The translations under genes were made by a program, and so were the position numbers. DNA of 64,000 bases from Bacteroidota bacterium (GTDB taxonomy: Bacteria; Bacteroidota; Bacteroidia; Flavobacteriales; Weeksellaceae), in the NCBI GenBank assembly GCA_023399595.1, contig JAEWOR010000026.1:1-64000 (forward strand), written 5' to 3'. A model generated the notes under the pieces. That model made no database searches. It was not told the DNA's origin and saw only the letters and a list, made by a program, of their open reading frames with translations. How positions within the stretch are numbered: the first letter of the stretch is position 1; each line of letters begins with the position of its first letter. Positions 23,598-31,074 of this stretch are shown in pieces.

Positions 23598-25415
23598 ATG
23601 GTAAAATTTTTTGTAAGTGCTTTGTTTTTTGGTTTAGGTGTTTTAAGTTATGCACAGAACGATGTTTCGGAGATTAATGAAGTAGAGCTTCAAGGAAAAC
23701 TTATTTCTGAACATTACAAAAATCTCAATCAGAATATCGAAGTTCTTACCCAAAAAGAAATTCAAAAACTTCCAGCAGCAACTATTGATGAAGTTTTGCA
23801 ATACGTAAGTGGAGTAGATATCCGCAGGCGAGGAGCCAATGGAGTACAAAGTGATATTACTTTACGTGGAAGCAGTTTCGAGCAAGTTCTTATCTTAATT
23901 AATGGTATTAGAATGAATGACTCACAAACGGGGCACAATTCCATGAATATACCTGTAGATTTAGATAATATTGAAAGAATTGAAGTTATAAAAGGTCCTG
24001 CTGCAAGACGTTTTGGACAAAATGCTTTTGCAGGAGTTATTAATATCATTACTAAAACATATTCTGGAAAAAGAGTAAAAATTTCTGCTGATGGCGGAGA
24101 TTATAGTTTGTATGGTTTAGGTTTTAAAGGTGATTTTGGGAATGAGAACTTCTCCAATTCGTTACAAGCCAATACTTCTTCCTCTGAAGGTTATCGCCAT
24201 AATACAGATTTTGAAATAAGAAATGTTTTTTATCAAAATCAAATTAAACTCAACAAGGGAAATTTACAAATGCAAGCTGGTTTTTCTGAGAAGAAATTTG
24301 GAGCCAACGGTTTTTACGCTTCTCCAAAAGCTACGGAACAGTATGAAGAAATGCAGGCTTCTATTGTGAGCATTTCTGCCAATCAAGATTATGGTAAGTT
24401 GAAACTGAATTCTAATGTTTATTGGAGAAGAGCACAAGACTTTTATTTATATGATAGGAATAATGAAAAAGGCTACCGAAATATGCATATTGGAAATAAT
24501 GTGGGAGGAGAAATTTCAACCAATTATACTTCCGAAATAGGTGTTACTGCGGTTGGAATAGAACTGAGAAAAGAATTTTTGGTGAGTAATAATCTGGGTA
24601 ACAGAAATAGGTTTGTTACGCAAGCTTTTTTAGAACATCATTTTTCTTTATTCGATAAAAAATTGCAGATTTCACCAGGAATTTCTTGGGTTAATTATTC
24701 TACCAACGGTAATTTCTTTTATCCAGGTTTAGATGTTGGTTATCAGATAAGTTCATCCAGTAAAGTTTATGGAAATGTAGGTAAAGTAAATCGTGTTCCA
24801 AGTTTTACAGATTTATATTATGTGAGCAAAACCGAAGTTGGAAACCCAAATCTTCTTCCAGAAAATGCACTTTCTTCAGAAATAGGTTATCAGTTTGTAA
24901 ACTCAAAAATTCAGGGGAAAGCAAGTGTTTTCATGCGAAATTCTAATAATGCAATCGATTGGATAAAAAGTGCGCCTACAGAAAATGTTTGGAAAGCACA
25001 AAACGTTGGAAAGATTGATACAAAAGGTTTTGAAACTGAATTTAAACATCAACTGAATTCTTGGTTTAATTATGGTGTAACTTATACTTATATTGATAGT
25101 AAATTGCAGGAATCTAATCAGTTTATTTCAAAATATGTTATTGAAAATTTAACACATCAACTGGTAAGTTCGGTGGGAGTGAAATTCTTGAAATATTTCT
25201 CTAATGAACTTTCTTATAGATATGTGGAACGTGTAACTACAGGAAGTTATAATCTTTTAGATGAAAAATTGAGTTTCAAAAAAGACCAATTAGGAATTCA
25301 TCTTACCATCAATAATCTTACTAATGTAGAGTATACTGAAGCTTTTGGCGTTCCGATGCCAAAAAGATGGTTCCAATTAGGTTTCTCCTATGAATTGAAA
25401 TTCAACAATAAGTAA
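23598..25415 (+). CDS. TonB-dependent outer-membrane receptor (BtuB-like size)
   Basis: A 605-residue receptor with a signal peptide (ending in LSYAQ), a plug domain (about 30-150, with LPAATIDEVLQYVSGVDIRRRG, RGSSFEQVLILING and IERIEVIKGPAARRFGQNAFAGVINIITK) and a 22-strand barrel ending in FSYELKF. It lacks the carboxypeptidase-like domain of SusC proteins, so it resembles vitamin B12/siderophore receptors; the substrate is unknown and no cobalamin riboswitch is visible upstream. The frame opens at TTG 23592, but the ATG two codons later is preferred. Confidence 0.88.
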   Translation: MVKFFVSALFFGLGVLSYAQNDVSEINEVELQGKLISEHYKNLNQNIEVLTQKEIQKLPAATIDEVLQYVSGVDIRRRGANGVQSDITLRGSSFEQVLILINGIRMNDSQTGHNSMNIPVDLDNIERIEVIKGPAARRFGQNAFAGVINIITKTYSGKRVKISADGGDYSLYGLGFKGDFGNENFSNSLQANTSSSEGYRHNTDFEIRNVFYQNQIKLNKGNLQMQAGFSEKKFGANGFYASPKATEQYEEMQASIVSISANQDYGKLKLNSNVYWRRAQDFYLYDRNNEKGYRNMHIGNNVGGEISTNYTSEIGVTAVGIELRKEFLVSNNLGNRNRFVTQAFLEHHFSLFDKKLQISPGISWVNYSTNGNFFYPGLDVGYQISSSSKVYGNVGKVNRVPSFTDLYYVSKTEVGNPNLLPENALSSEIGYQFVNSKIQGKASVFMRNSNNAIDWIKSAPTENVWKAQNVGKIDTKGFETEFKHQLNSWFNYGVTYTYIDSKLQESNQFISKYVIENLTHQLVSSVGVKFLKYFSNELSYRYVERVTTGSYNLLDEKLSFKKDQLGIHLTINNLTNVEYTEAFGVPMPKRWFQLGFSYELKFNNK

Positions 25416-25503
25416 AACTATTAAATTTATAATAATAAAAGTTAAAATCTTCAATATTAACAAAACTTAAACTTCAAACTATAGGTTGTTAATATTTATG
25501 TAA

Positions 25504-25511
25504 TATTTTTG
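25504..25511 (+). promoter_or_regulatory. Promoter -7 element TATTTTTG for the DUF2490 gene
   Basis: TAnnTTTG match 15 bp before the ATG at 25527. It covers the alternative TTG start at 25509. Confidence 0.65.
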
Positions 25512-25526
25512 CAAAAATTTTTTTCA

Positions 25527-26243
25527 ATGAAACGTTTATTATTGACATTTGTAATAGTATTGTTTGCAGTTAAGGCTTTTGCACAGGAGCATCCATCTAA
25601 CTTTACAGCAATCTCTTTAAACTATAAATTTCACCCTAAATTTTTCTTGTATGCAGAAGGTCAATTGCGTTCCGTTGAAGATTTTTCTTATCCAGATTAT
25701 TACGAGATTAAGGGAGGTATAGGTTATAATTTAGGGAAACATAAGCCTTTAATTGGTGTGGGAAGATATGTGAATTATAAGAACCACTCTATGAGCAGAG
25801 AGGAATTCAGAATTTGGGTTCAAGATGTGTATGAAATTAAAAAAGGTATTGTAAAATTCGAAAACCGTATTCGTTTAGAGCAAGCTTGGTTCAATGATAT
25901 CAATAAAAACGATAAATATACCAGAAACCGTTACCGTTACAGATTAAATGTTTCTGCGCCTCTTAATGCTAAAGAAGTAAAACCAGGAACTGTTTTTGCC
26001 AATGTTTATGATGAGGTTTTCTTTATTTCTCCTATGAAACCTACTTTCGCAAGAAACAGATTATACGGTGGTTTCGGTTATCAAGCGGATGAAAACTTCG
26101 GACTTGTAGCAGGTTATTTATGGCAAAGAGATTTCGAAGCGAAGGGTAATAAAAATACTCATTTTGTTTATTTAGCCCTGAATATTAATATTGATGGTAC
26201 AAAACATCCAGAAAAAACCTACGAATTCCCAGGAGCTGATTAA
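25527..26243 (+). CDS. DUF2490-family outer-membrane beta-barrel protein
   Basis: A 238-residue exported protein (signal peptide ending in AFAQ) whose amphipathic strands with conserved FENRIRLEQAWF and NRYRYRLN match DUF2490 proteins of Bacteroidota, thought to be outer-membrane barrels. The stop codon overlaps the stop of the convergent HD-domain gene by four bases. Function unknown. Confidence 0.8.
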   Translation: MKRLLLTFVIVLFAVKAFAQEHPSNFTAISLNYKFHPKFFLYAEGQLRSVEDFSYPDYYEIKGGIGYNLGKHKPLIGVGRYVNYKNHSMSREEFRIWVQDVYEIKKGIVKFENRIRLEQAWFNDINKNDKYTRNRYRYRLNVSAPLNAKEVKPGTVFANVYDEVFFISPMKPTFARNRLYGGFGYQADENFGLVAGYLWQRDFEAKGNKNTHFVYLALNINIDGTKHPEKTYEFPGAD

Positions 26244-26686
26244 TATTTCTCGATTAAATATTTATAAGCTTTTAGATATTTGTTGAGTCTTTTAATGTCT
26301 TTTTCGGTAAGTTCTCGGTTCACTCTTCTTAAATCCATATTATCGCGTAAATCATTTAGTTTTACAGCAATGGCTAATGAAGATTTTTCGGTGCGTTTAA
26401 CAAAATCGTCGTAGTTTTCTTCGGGAGAAGTTTTGGTAAGACATTTTATGGCAAATAAAATATATTCTGGGAAACCTTCATTTCGTAAATATTCATAACT
26501 GAACTCTTCAGGATGGTCTTCCACTACGTCATGTAAAACACCCACAATTTTTTCGTCAAGTGTTTTGCCATAGTTCATTACACGCATTACATGCCCAATA
26601 TAAGGTGCGTTATATTTATCGGTTTGTCCTTTGTGGGCTTTATCTGCAATCTTTATGGCTTTATTTAAGAGTTCTTCTTTTGTCAT
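26240..26686 (-). CDS. HD-domain phosphohydrolase (SpoT/MESH1-like)
   Basis: A 148-residue single-domain protein with the metal-binding set of the RelA/SpoT hydrolase domain: AHKGQTDKYNAPYIGHVMRV, HDVVED and AVKLNDLRDN. It has no synthetase domain. A role in hydrolysing (p)ppGpp or a related nucleotide, as in MESH1/small alarmone hydrolases, is a reasonable inference but not shown. Convergent with and overlapping the DUF2490 gene by 4 bp. Confidence 0.82.
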   Translation of the reverse strand: MTKEELLNKAIKIADKAHKGQTDKYNAPYIGHVMRVMNYGKTLDEKIVGVLHDVVEDHPEEFSYEYLRNEGFPEYILFAIKCLTKTSPEENYDDFVKRTEKSSLAIAVKLNDLRDNMDLRRVNRELTEKDIKRLNKYLKAYKYLIEKY

Positions 26687-26709
26687 TGATTAAGAAAAAT
26701 TTTGAGTTC

Positions 26710-26717
26710 CAAAAATA
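26710..26717 (-). promoter_or_regulatory. Promoter -7 element TATTTTTG for the HD-domain gene
   Basis: TAnnTTTG match 24 bp before the ATG at 26686. Confidence 0.6.
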
Positions 26718-26758
26718 AAAAATGTCTCTTAAAATAAGCTACATTTGTGATAAAATTT

Positions 26759-27100
26759 TTATTGATTTTCCTTTTTTTCAATCTTTGGGAATTTATATTC
26801 TGGAACAAAATACTCTACGTTGGGTTTTGCTTTTGTTGGTTCTTTTAAAGTTAATAATTTATCAGTTTTTACTTTTCTGTTGGGCATTCTGTAAAGTGCA
26901 GTGTCTGGTTTTTTACAAAGAATTTTAAAAACTGAATTAGCTTGAGGATCTTCTTTTTTCATCTTTTTAGCCAATAAATCATCAAGCTTAAAAATTTTGG
27001 TTGAATCTAATCCTAGATTGGGAATAGGTTGTATTTCCGCTTTTTTTTGAGCGCAAACAAAAGTAGATGTTGCTATAAATAATAGAATTAAAGATCTCAT
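26759..27100 (-). CDS. Small exported protein of unknown function
   Basis: A 113-residue protein with a clear signal peptide (cleavage after FVCAQ, residue 18) and a lysine/proline-rich body with no domain I recognise. An antisense reading frame at 26722-26928 lacks a signal peptide or RBS and is not favoured. It sits between the HD gene and the acyl-CoA dehydrogenase, all on the minus strand, but separated by a terminator from the latter. Confidence 0.6.
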   Translation of the reverse strand: MRSLILLFIATSTFVCAQKKAEIQPIPNLGLDSTKIFKLDDLLAKKMKKEDPQANSVFKILCKKPDTALYRMPNRKVKTDKLLTLKEPTKAKPNVEYFVPEYKFPKIEKKENQ

Positions 27101-27164
27101 TTTCTGTAATTTTTAGTAAAATTATGAAAAAGAAAATAAACAAAAAATATTGTTAAAAATAAAA

Positions 27165-27190
27165 AAACCTAACAGATTTTGTTAGGTTTT
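27165..27190 (-). terminator. Terminator of the beta-oxidation operon
   Basis: AAAACCTAAC/GTTAGGTTTT stem followed by seven T on the minus strand, 24 bp after the stop of the acyl-CoA dehydrogenase gene. Confidence 0.8.
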
Positions 27191-27213
27191 AGAGTATTTA
27201 AAAAAGATTAAAT

Positions 27214-28989
27214 TTAGTAGCTTCCTTTTTTAATAAAATGATCTGCAATGCTCTCTGTAAGGGCAATTACATTCGGGAAGTTAGTATATTTTGTAAATCT
27301 CCTTAAACCAGAAAGCATCATTCTTTGTTCATCACCTTCCGCAAAAGAAATAATTCCTTCTTTAGCAGCTTCTGTAATTTTTTCAATTGCTTTATAAAGG
27401 TTTAATCTGGCCATTGAAGCTTCTACACTACCTTCTGCGTAATGTTTTTCAGCTCTTAAAATAGCAGATTCCGCCATATAAATTTGGTTCAGAATTTCCG
27501 AAGCGTTTAATAATAAATGTTGTTGCTTTTCAATATCCATCATGTATTTTTGAAGAGCTGCACCAGCCACCATTAAGAAAACTTTCTTCAAATTATGAAT
27601 CATTGCTTTTTCTTCAGACATAAATGCAGAATAATCAGGAGTTTCGAATGATGGAATTCCCATTAATTCTTTACCGACCGCCATTGCAGGAGACATTAAG
27701 TCGATTTCTCCTTTCATAGCACGTTTAATTAACATTCCTACAGAAAGAAGTCTGTTGATTTCGTTGGTTCCTTCATAAATTCTTGAAATTCTAGAATCTC
27801 TCCAAGCTGCTTCCATTGGTGTATCTTCAGAGAATCCCATTCCACCATACACCTGAATTCCTTCATCAGCTGTATGTTGAGCCAAATCTGAAACATAAGA
27901 TTTAAGGATTGAACATTCTACAGCAAATTCTTCTACACCTTTCAATTCCGCTTGTTGGTGATCCATTCCGCCTGCGACAAGCTCATTTATTTTATCCTCA
28001 ATATCTTTAGCAGCACGGTAAGTTCCAGCTTCACTTACGAAAGCTCCCGTTCCCATTTCAGCGATTTTCTTTCTTACGGCTCCAAAAGTTGAAATAGCGA
28101 CTCCAAATTGCTTTCTTTCATTAGCATATTGAATAGAGTGGTTCATAATTCTTCTTTGTGCATCTAGACAAGCCGCCGCCAATTTAATACGGCCCACATT
28201 TAATGCATTTAAAGCGATTTTGAAACCGTTATTTCTTTCTCCTAAAAGATTTTCAACAGGCACTTTCATGTCGTTAAAGAAAACCTGTCTTGTTGAAGAC
28301 GCACGAATTCCTAATTTATGTTCCTCTTCACCGAAAGTTAAACTTTCCGGATTTTCCAATTCTGATTTGTTGATAACGAAACCAGTAATGTTTTTATCAT
28401 CATCAATTCTTGCAAACAATGTAAAAGTTTCTGCAAAGCCTGCGTTAGAAATCCACATTTTTTGTCCGTTAATAATGTAATGTTTACCATCTTCAGACAA
28501 TTTTGCTTTTGTTTTACCACTATTCGCATCAGAACCTGCATCAGGTTCAGTTAAACAATAAGCCCCAAAATGATTTCCTGTAGCTAAATCTGGAAGGTAT
28601 TTTTGTTTTTGAGCCTCATTTCCGTAAAGAACAACGGGAAGGGTTCCAATTCCGGTATGCGCACCATAAGCGGTAGCCAAAGAACCTGTAGCACCTGAAA
28701 GATAGTCACAAGCCAAAACCGTAGTTACAAAGCCCATTCCAAGACCTCCATAAGCTTCTGGAACGGCAATTCCTAAGAATCCCATTTCTCCAATTTTACG
28801 CATTACTTCTTCAGTATAAGCGTAATCTTTTTTCTCGAAACGTTCTTTATTAGGAACCACTTCTCTGTCGATGAACTCTTTTGCAGAGTCACGCATCATT
28901 TTTTGGTCGTCATTAAATTCTTCGATGCTGAAAATTGCTTGTGCATCTATGTCTTTTATTAGGAATTCGCCTCCTTTTGTATTTGCCAT
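27214..28989 (-). CDS. Acyl-CoA dehydrogenase, long form (591 aa)
   Basis: FAD enzyme of the first beta-oxidation step (acyl-CoA to trans-2-enoyl-CoA). Visible are the FAD/substrate signatures YCLTEPDAGSDA and QVYGGMGFSEDTP, the QFGVAI segment and the catalytic Glu in IYEGTNEINR. At 591 residues it has a C-terminal helical extension of about 180 residues, as in the VLCAD-like/FadE2 proteins. It is the last gene of the operon marR-hydroxyacyl dehydrogenase-thiolase-this gene, separated from the thiolase by a decayed four-helix-bundle element. Confidence 0.92.
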   Translation of the reverse strand: MANTKGGEFLIKDIDAQAIFSIEEFNDDQKMMRDSAKEFIDREVVPNKERFEKKDYAYTEEVMRKIGEMGFLGIAVPEAYGGLGMGFVTTVLACDYLSGATGSLATAYGAHTGIGTLPVVLYGNEAQKQKYLPDLATGNHFGAYCLTEPDAGSDANSGKTKAKLSEDGKHYIINGQKMWISNAGFAETFTLFARIDDDKNITGFVINKSELENPESLTFGEEEHKLGIRASSTRQVFFNDMKVPVENLLGERNNGFKIALNALNVGRIKLAAACLDAQRRIMNHSIQYANERKQFGVAISTFGAVRKKIAEMGTGAFVSEAGTYRAAKDIEDKINELVAGGMDHQQAELKGVEEFAVECSILKSYVSDLAQHTADEGIQVYGGMGFSEDTPMEAAWRDSRISRIYEGTNEINRLLSVGMLIKRAMKGEIDLMSPAMAVGKELMGIPSFETPDYSAFMSEEKAMIHNLKKVFLMVAGAALQKYMMDIEKQQHLLLNASEILNQIYMAESAILRAEKHYAEGSVEASMARLNLYKAIEKITEAAKEGIISFAEGDEQRMMLSGLRRFTKYTNFPNVIALTESIADHFIKKGSY

Positions 28990-29020
28990 ATGTTATTAAT
29001 TTTAAATTATTTAAAAGATT

Positions 29021-29416
29021 TTAAGATGATAGACAGATAGATGATAGATTTTTATTGTTGCAATGTATTTTGAAAAACCATTGTTGCTTTTTGAAATTCT
29101 TCAATTTTATTTTCAAATATTTTACAATCATCAATGTTAAATATTTTCTATGAGTTGCTAATAAAAATTGTGTTTGAAGTTCGAATGATGAACCCAGAGC
29201 AATATCTAAAAAGTGACTAAAAGATTTATTTGTTCTACTTGAACCTTCTGCTATATTTGAAGGAATTGAGATAGAACATCTGTCCATCTGACTTTTTAAA
29301 CCATAATTTTCATAAGGAGGAAAAGTATCAGTTAAGTCAAACGTGATTTTTGACAATTCCATTTCCATTAGCCAAATTTTAAGTTTTTTGAAATTATGTC
29401 TTTTAAAATCACTCAT
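29021..29416 (-). pseudogene. Frameshifted four-helix-bundle (23S IVP family) gene, copy A
   Basis: The first 85 residues read as a four-helix-bundle protein (QMDRCSISIPSNIAEGSSR is the family hallmark). After KYL near 29140 the frame is shifted: reading one base over gives NIDDCKIFENKIEEFQKATM and a natural stop at 29052-29054, exactly where the downstream repeat arm begins. The present frame instead runs on through the arm to 29021. A one-base deletion has thus removed the last helix. Copies B and C in this window are intact. Confidence 0.8.
29022..29050. repeat. Downstream arm of copy A (GATAGA units)
   Basis: Four TAGA-containing units spaced 7, 8 and 7 bp. On the coding strand of copy A they read TCTAT. 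They are the inverse of the arm at 29417-29450. Confidence 0.7.
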
Positions 29417-29450
29417 TTGTCTATTATCTTTTCGTCTATTATCTATTAAT
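29417..29450. repeat. Upstream arm of copy A
   Basis: Four units with TAGA on the minus strand, spaced 7, 7 and 8 bp, ending 8 bp from the thiolase stop codon. The less regular spacing than in copies B and C fits an older, decaying insertion. Confidence 0.7.
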
Positions 29451-29458
29451 GTTTGTAT

Positions 29459-30637
29459 TTAAAGTAGTTCAAAAATTGATGCAGCTCCTTGTCCAGTTCC
29501 TACGCACATAGAAACCATTCCGTATTTGTTGCCGCGTTTTTTCATTTCGTCTAAAAGCTGAACTGTAAGTTTTGTTCCCGTACAACCCAGTGGATGTCCT
29601 AATGCTATTGCACCTCCATTAACATTAAGAATTTCTTTGTTCAAACCTAATTCTTTAATAATAGCCACCGATTGCGAAGCAAATGCTTCATTTAACTCAA
29701 TTAACTCAATATCATTTAAAGAAAGTCCAGCTTGTTTTAAAGCTTTTGGAATAGCGTAAATAGGTCCAATTCCCATAATTCTTGGTGGAACACCTGCTGC
29801 TGCATAAGAAACCAATCTTGCGATAGGAGTAACGCCTAATTCTTTCACCATTTCTTCCGACATTACCATTACGAAAGCTGCTCCATCAGACATTTGAGAA
29901 GAGTTTCCTGCAGTTACAGATCCTCCATTTTTGAAAACAGGTCTTAGTTTTGCTAATCCTTCCAAAGAAGTATCTTTTCTTGGGCCTTCATCCACGGAAA
30001 AATCGAATTTTTTGGTTTGGACTTTTTGGTTTTCATCCATGAAGTTGTATTCTACAGGAAGAGAAACAATTTGATCTTTAAATCTACCAGTTTCATTAGC
30101 TTTCAAGGCTTTTTGATGAGATTCAAATGCAAATAAATCTTGTTCTTCACGAGAAATATTATATTCTTTAGCTACTTCTTCTGCGGTATAACCCATTCCC
30201 CAATAATAATCTGGATGAACTCCCGAAGTTTTGGTTTCAGGTGTGGGTTTGTAACCTCCCATTGGAATATAACTCATAGATTCTGTTCCACCTGCTATAA
30301 TACATTCTGCCATTCCCGTTTGAATTTTTGCTGCAGCCAAAGCAATGGCTTCCGAACCTGACGCACAATATCTGTTAATGGTAACTCCAGGAACTTTATC
30401 TGTTTTTAAAGCCATTAGAGAGATTAAACGTGCTACGTTAAGGCCTTGTTCAGCCTCTGGCATTGCGTTACCTACGATAAGGTCGTCAATTCTAGCGTGG
30501 TCTAGTTGTGGGAAATCGCCCACTAATTTTTGTATAACTTCTGTTGCCATTACATCGGGTCTGGTAAAACGAAGAGATCCTTTCGGAGCTTTACCCACCG
30601 CTGTTCTGTATCCTGCAACTATATATGCTTGTTTCAT
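29459..30637 (-). CDS. Acetyl-CoA acyltransferase (beta-ketothiolase)
   Basis: Thiolase of the last beta-oxidation step. The 392-residue protein has the acyl-accepting Cys in NRYCASGSEAIALA (about residue 90), the His in GGAIALGHPLGCTG and the second Cys in MCVGTGQGAAS. Second enzyme gene of the operon; flanked on both sides by four-helix-bundle elements. Confidence 0.93.
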   Translation of the reverse strand: MKQAYIVAGYRTAVGKAPKGSLRFTRPDVMATEVIQKLVGDFPQLDHARIDDLIVGNAMPEAEQGLNVARLISLMALKTDKVPGVTINRYCASGSEAIALAAAKIQTGMAECIIAGGTESMSYIPMGGYKPTPETKTSGVHPDYYWGMGYTAEEVAKEYNISREEQDLFAFESHQKALKANETGRFKDQIVSLPVEYNFMDENQKVQTKKFDFSVDEGPRKDTSLEGLAKLRPVFKNGGSVTAGNSSQMSDGAAFVMVMSEEMVKELGVTPIARLVSYAAAGVPPRIMGIGPIYAIPKALKQAGLSLNDIELIELNEAFASQSVAIIKELGLNKEILNVNGGAIALGHPLGCTGTKLTVQLLDEMKKRGNKYGMVSMCVGTGQGAASIFELL

Positions 30638-30640
30638 AAT

Positions 30641-30675
30641 TTAGAGATTAGAAATTAGAGGTTAGAAGTTAGACT
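30641..30675. repeat. Downstream arm of copy B, five TTAGANN heptads
   Basis: Five exact 7-bp units beginning TTAG on the plus strand, starting 3 bp from the thiolase ATG. It leaves almost no leader for the thiolase, so ribosomes must reach it across the arm. Confidence 0.85.
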
Positions 30676-30676
30676 G

Positions 30677-31039
30677 CTAACCATTAATTAAATTTGTTTT
30701 AAACTTATAAATCATTTTTTGAATCTCAGTTAGATTATCTAGTATGAGGGAAACCTTGCTATCTTCAATAAAATTTAATTCAATTAAAAGGATTAATTGA
30801 GTTTCCAATTCGTAGCATGAGCCTTGAGCAATTCCTAAAAACTGATAAAATTCTTTAATATTATTTCTGCCAGCTCCCTCAGCGATATTAGATGGAATAG
30901 AAACTGCACATCTTCTCATTTGACCAATTAGTCCGAATCTTTCTTCATTTGGAAGTTCTTGAGTGATTAAGTAAATTTCCTTTGTCAACTCAACTGATTT
31001 TCCCCAAATTAATAAATCTTTTAAGCGATGTGACTTCAT
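30677..31039 (-). CDS. Four-helix-bundle protein (23S rRNA IVP family), copy B
   Basis: A 120-residue intact protein of the four-helix-bundle/23S rRNA intervening-sequence protein family, with the hallmark QMRRCAVSIPSNIAEGAGRN. Such proteins form pentameric or similar barrels and are encoded in rRNA intervening sequences; the relative Avd binds nucleic acid in diversity-generating retroelements. Here the gene sits between two heptad arms inside a metabolic operon. It starts within the upstream arm (TTAGATGAAG), with no Shine-Dalgarno sequence. Protein is similar to copy C over its full length, though DNA is clearly diverged. Confidence 0.9.
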   Translation of the reverse strand: MKSHRLKDLLIWGKSVELTKEIYLITQELPNEERFGLIGQMRRCAVSIPSNIAEGAGRNNIKEFYQFLGIAQGSCYELETQLILLIELNFIEDSKVSLILDNLTEIQKMIYKFKTNLING

Positions 31040-31074
31040 CTAATTTCTAATATCTAAAATCTAACTTCTAATTC
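31040..31074. repeat. Upstream arm of copy B, five CTAANNN heptads
   Basis: Five exact 7-bp units (TTAGANN on the minus strand). The TAG stop codon of the hydroxyacyl-CoA dehydrogenase (31068-31070) is part of one unit. Confidence 0.85.

Noticed and set aside
26722..26928. Plus-strand reading frame of 68 codons
   Set aside because: Antisense to a gene with a clear signal peptide; hydrophobic composition is a by-product of the opposite strand.
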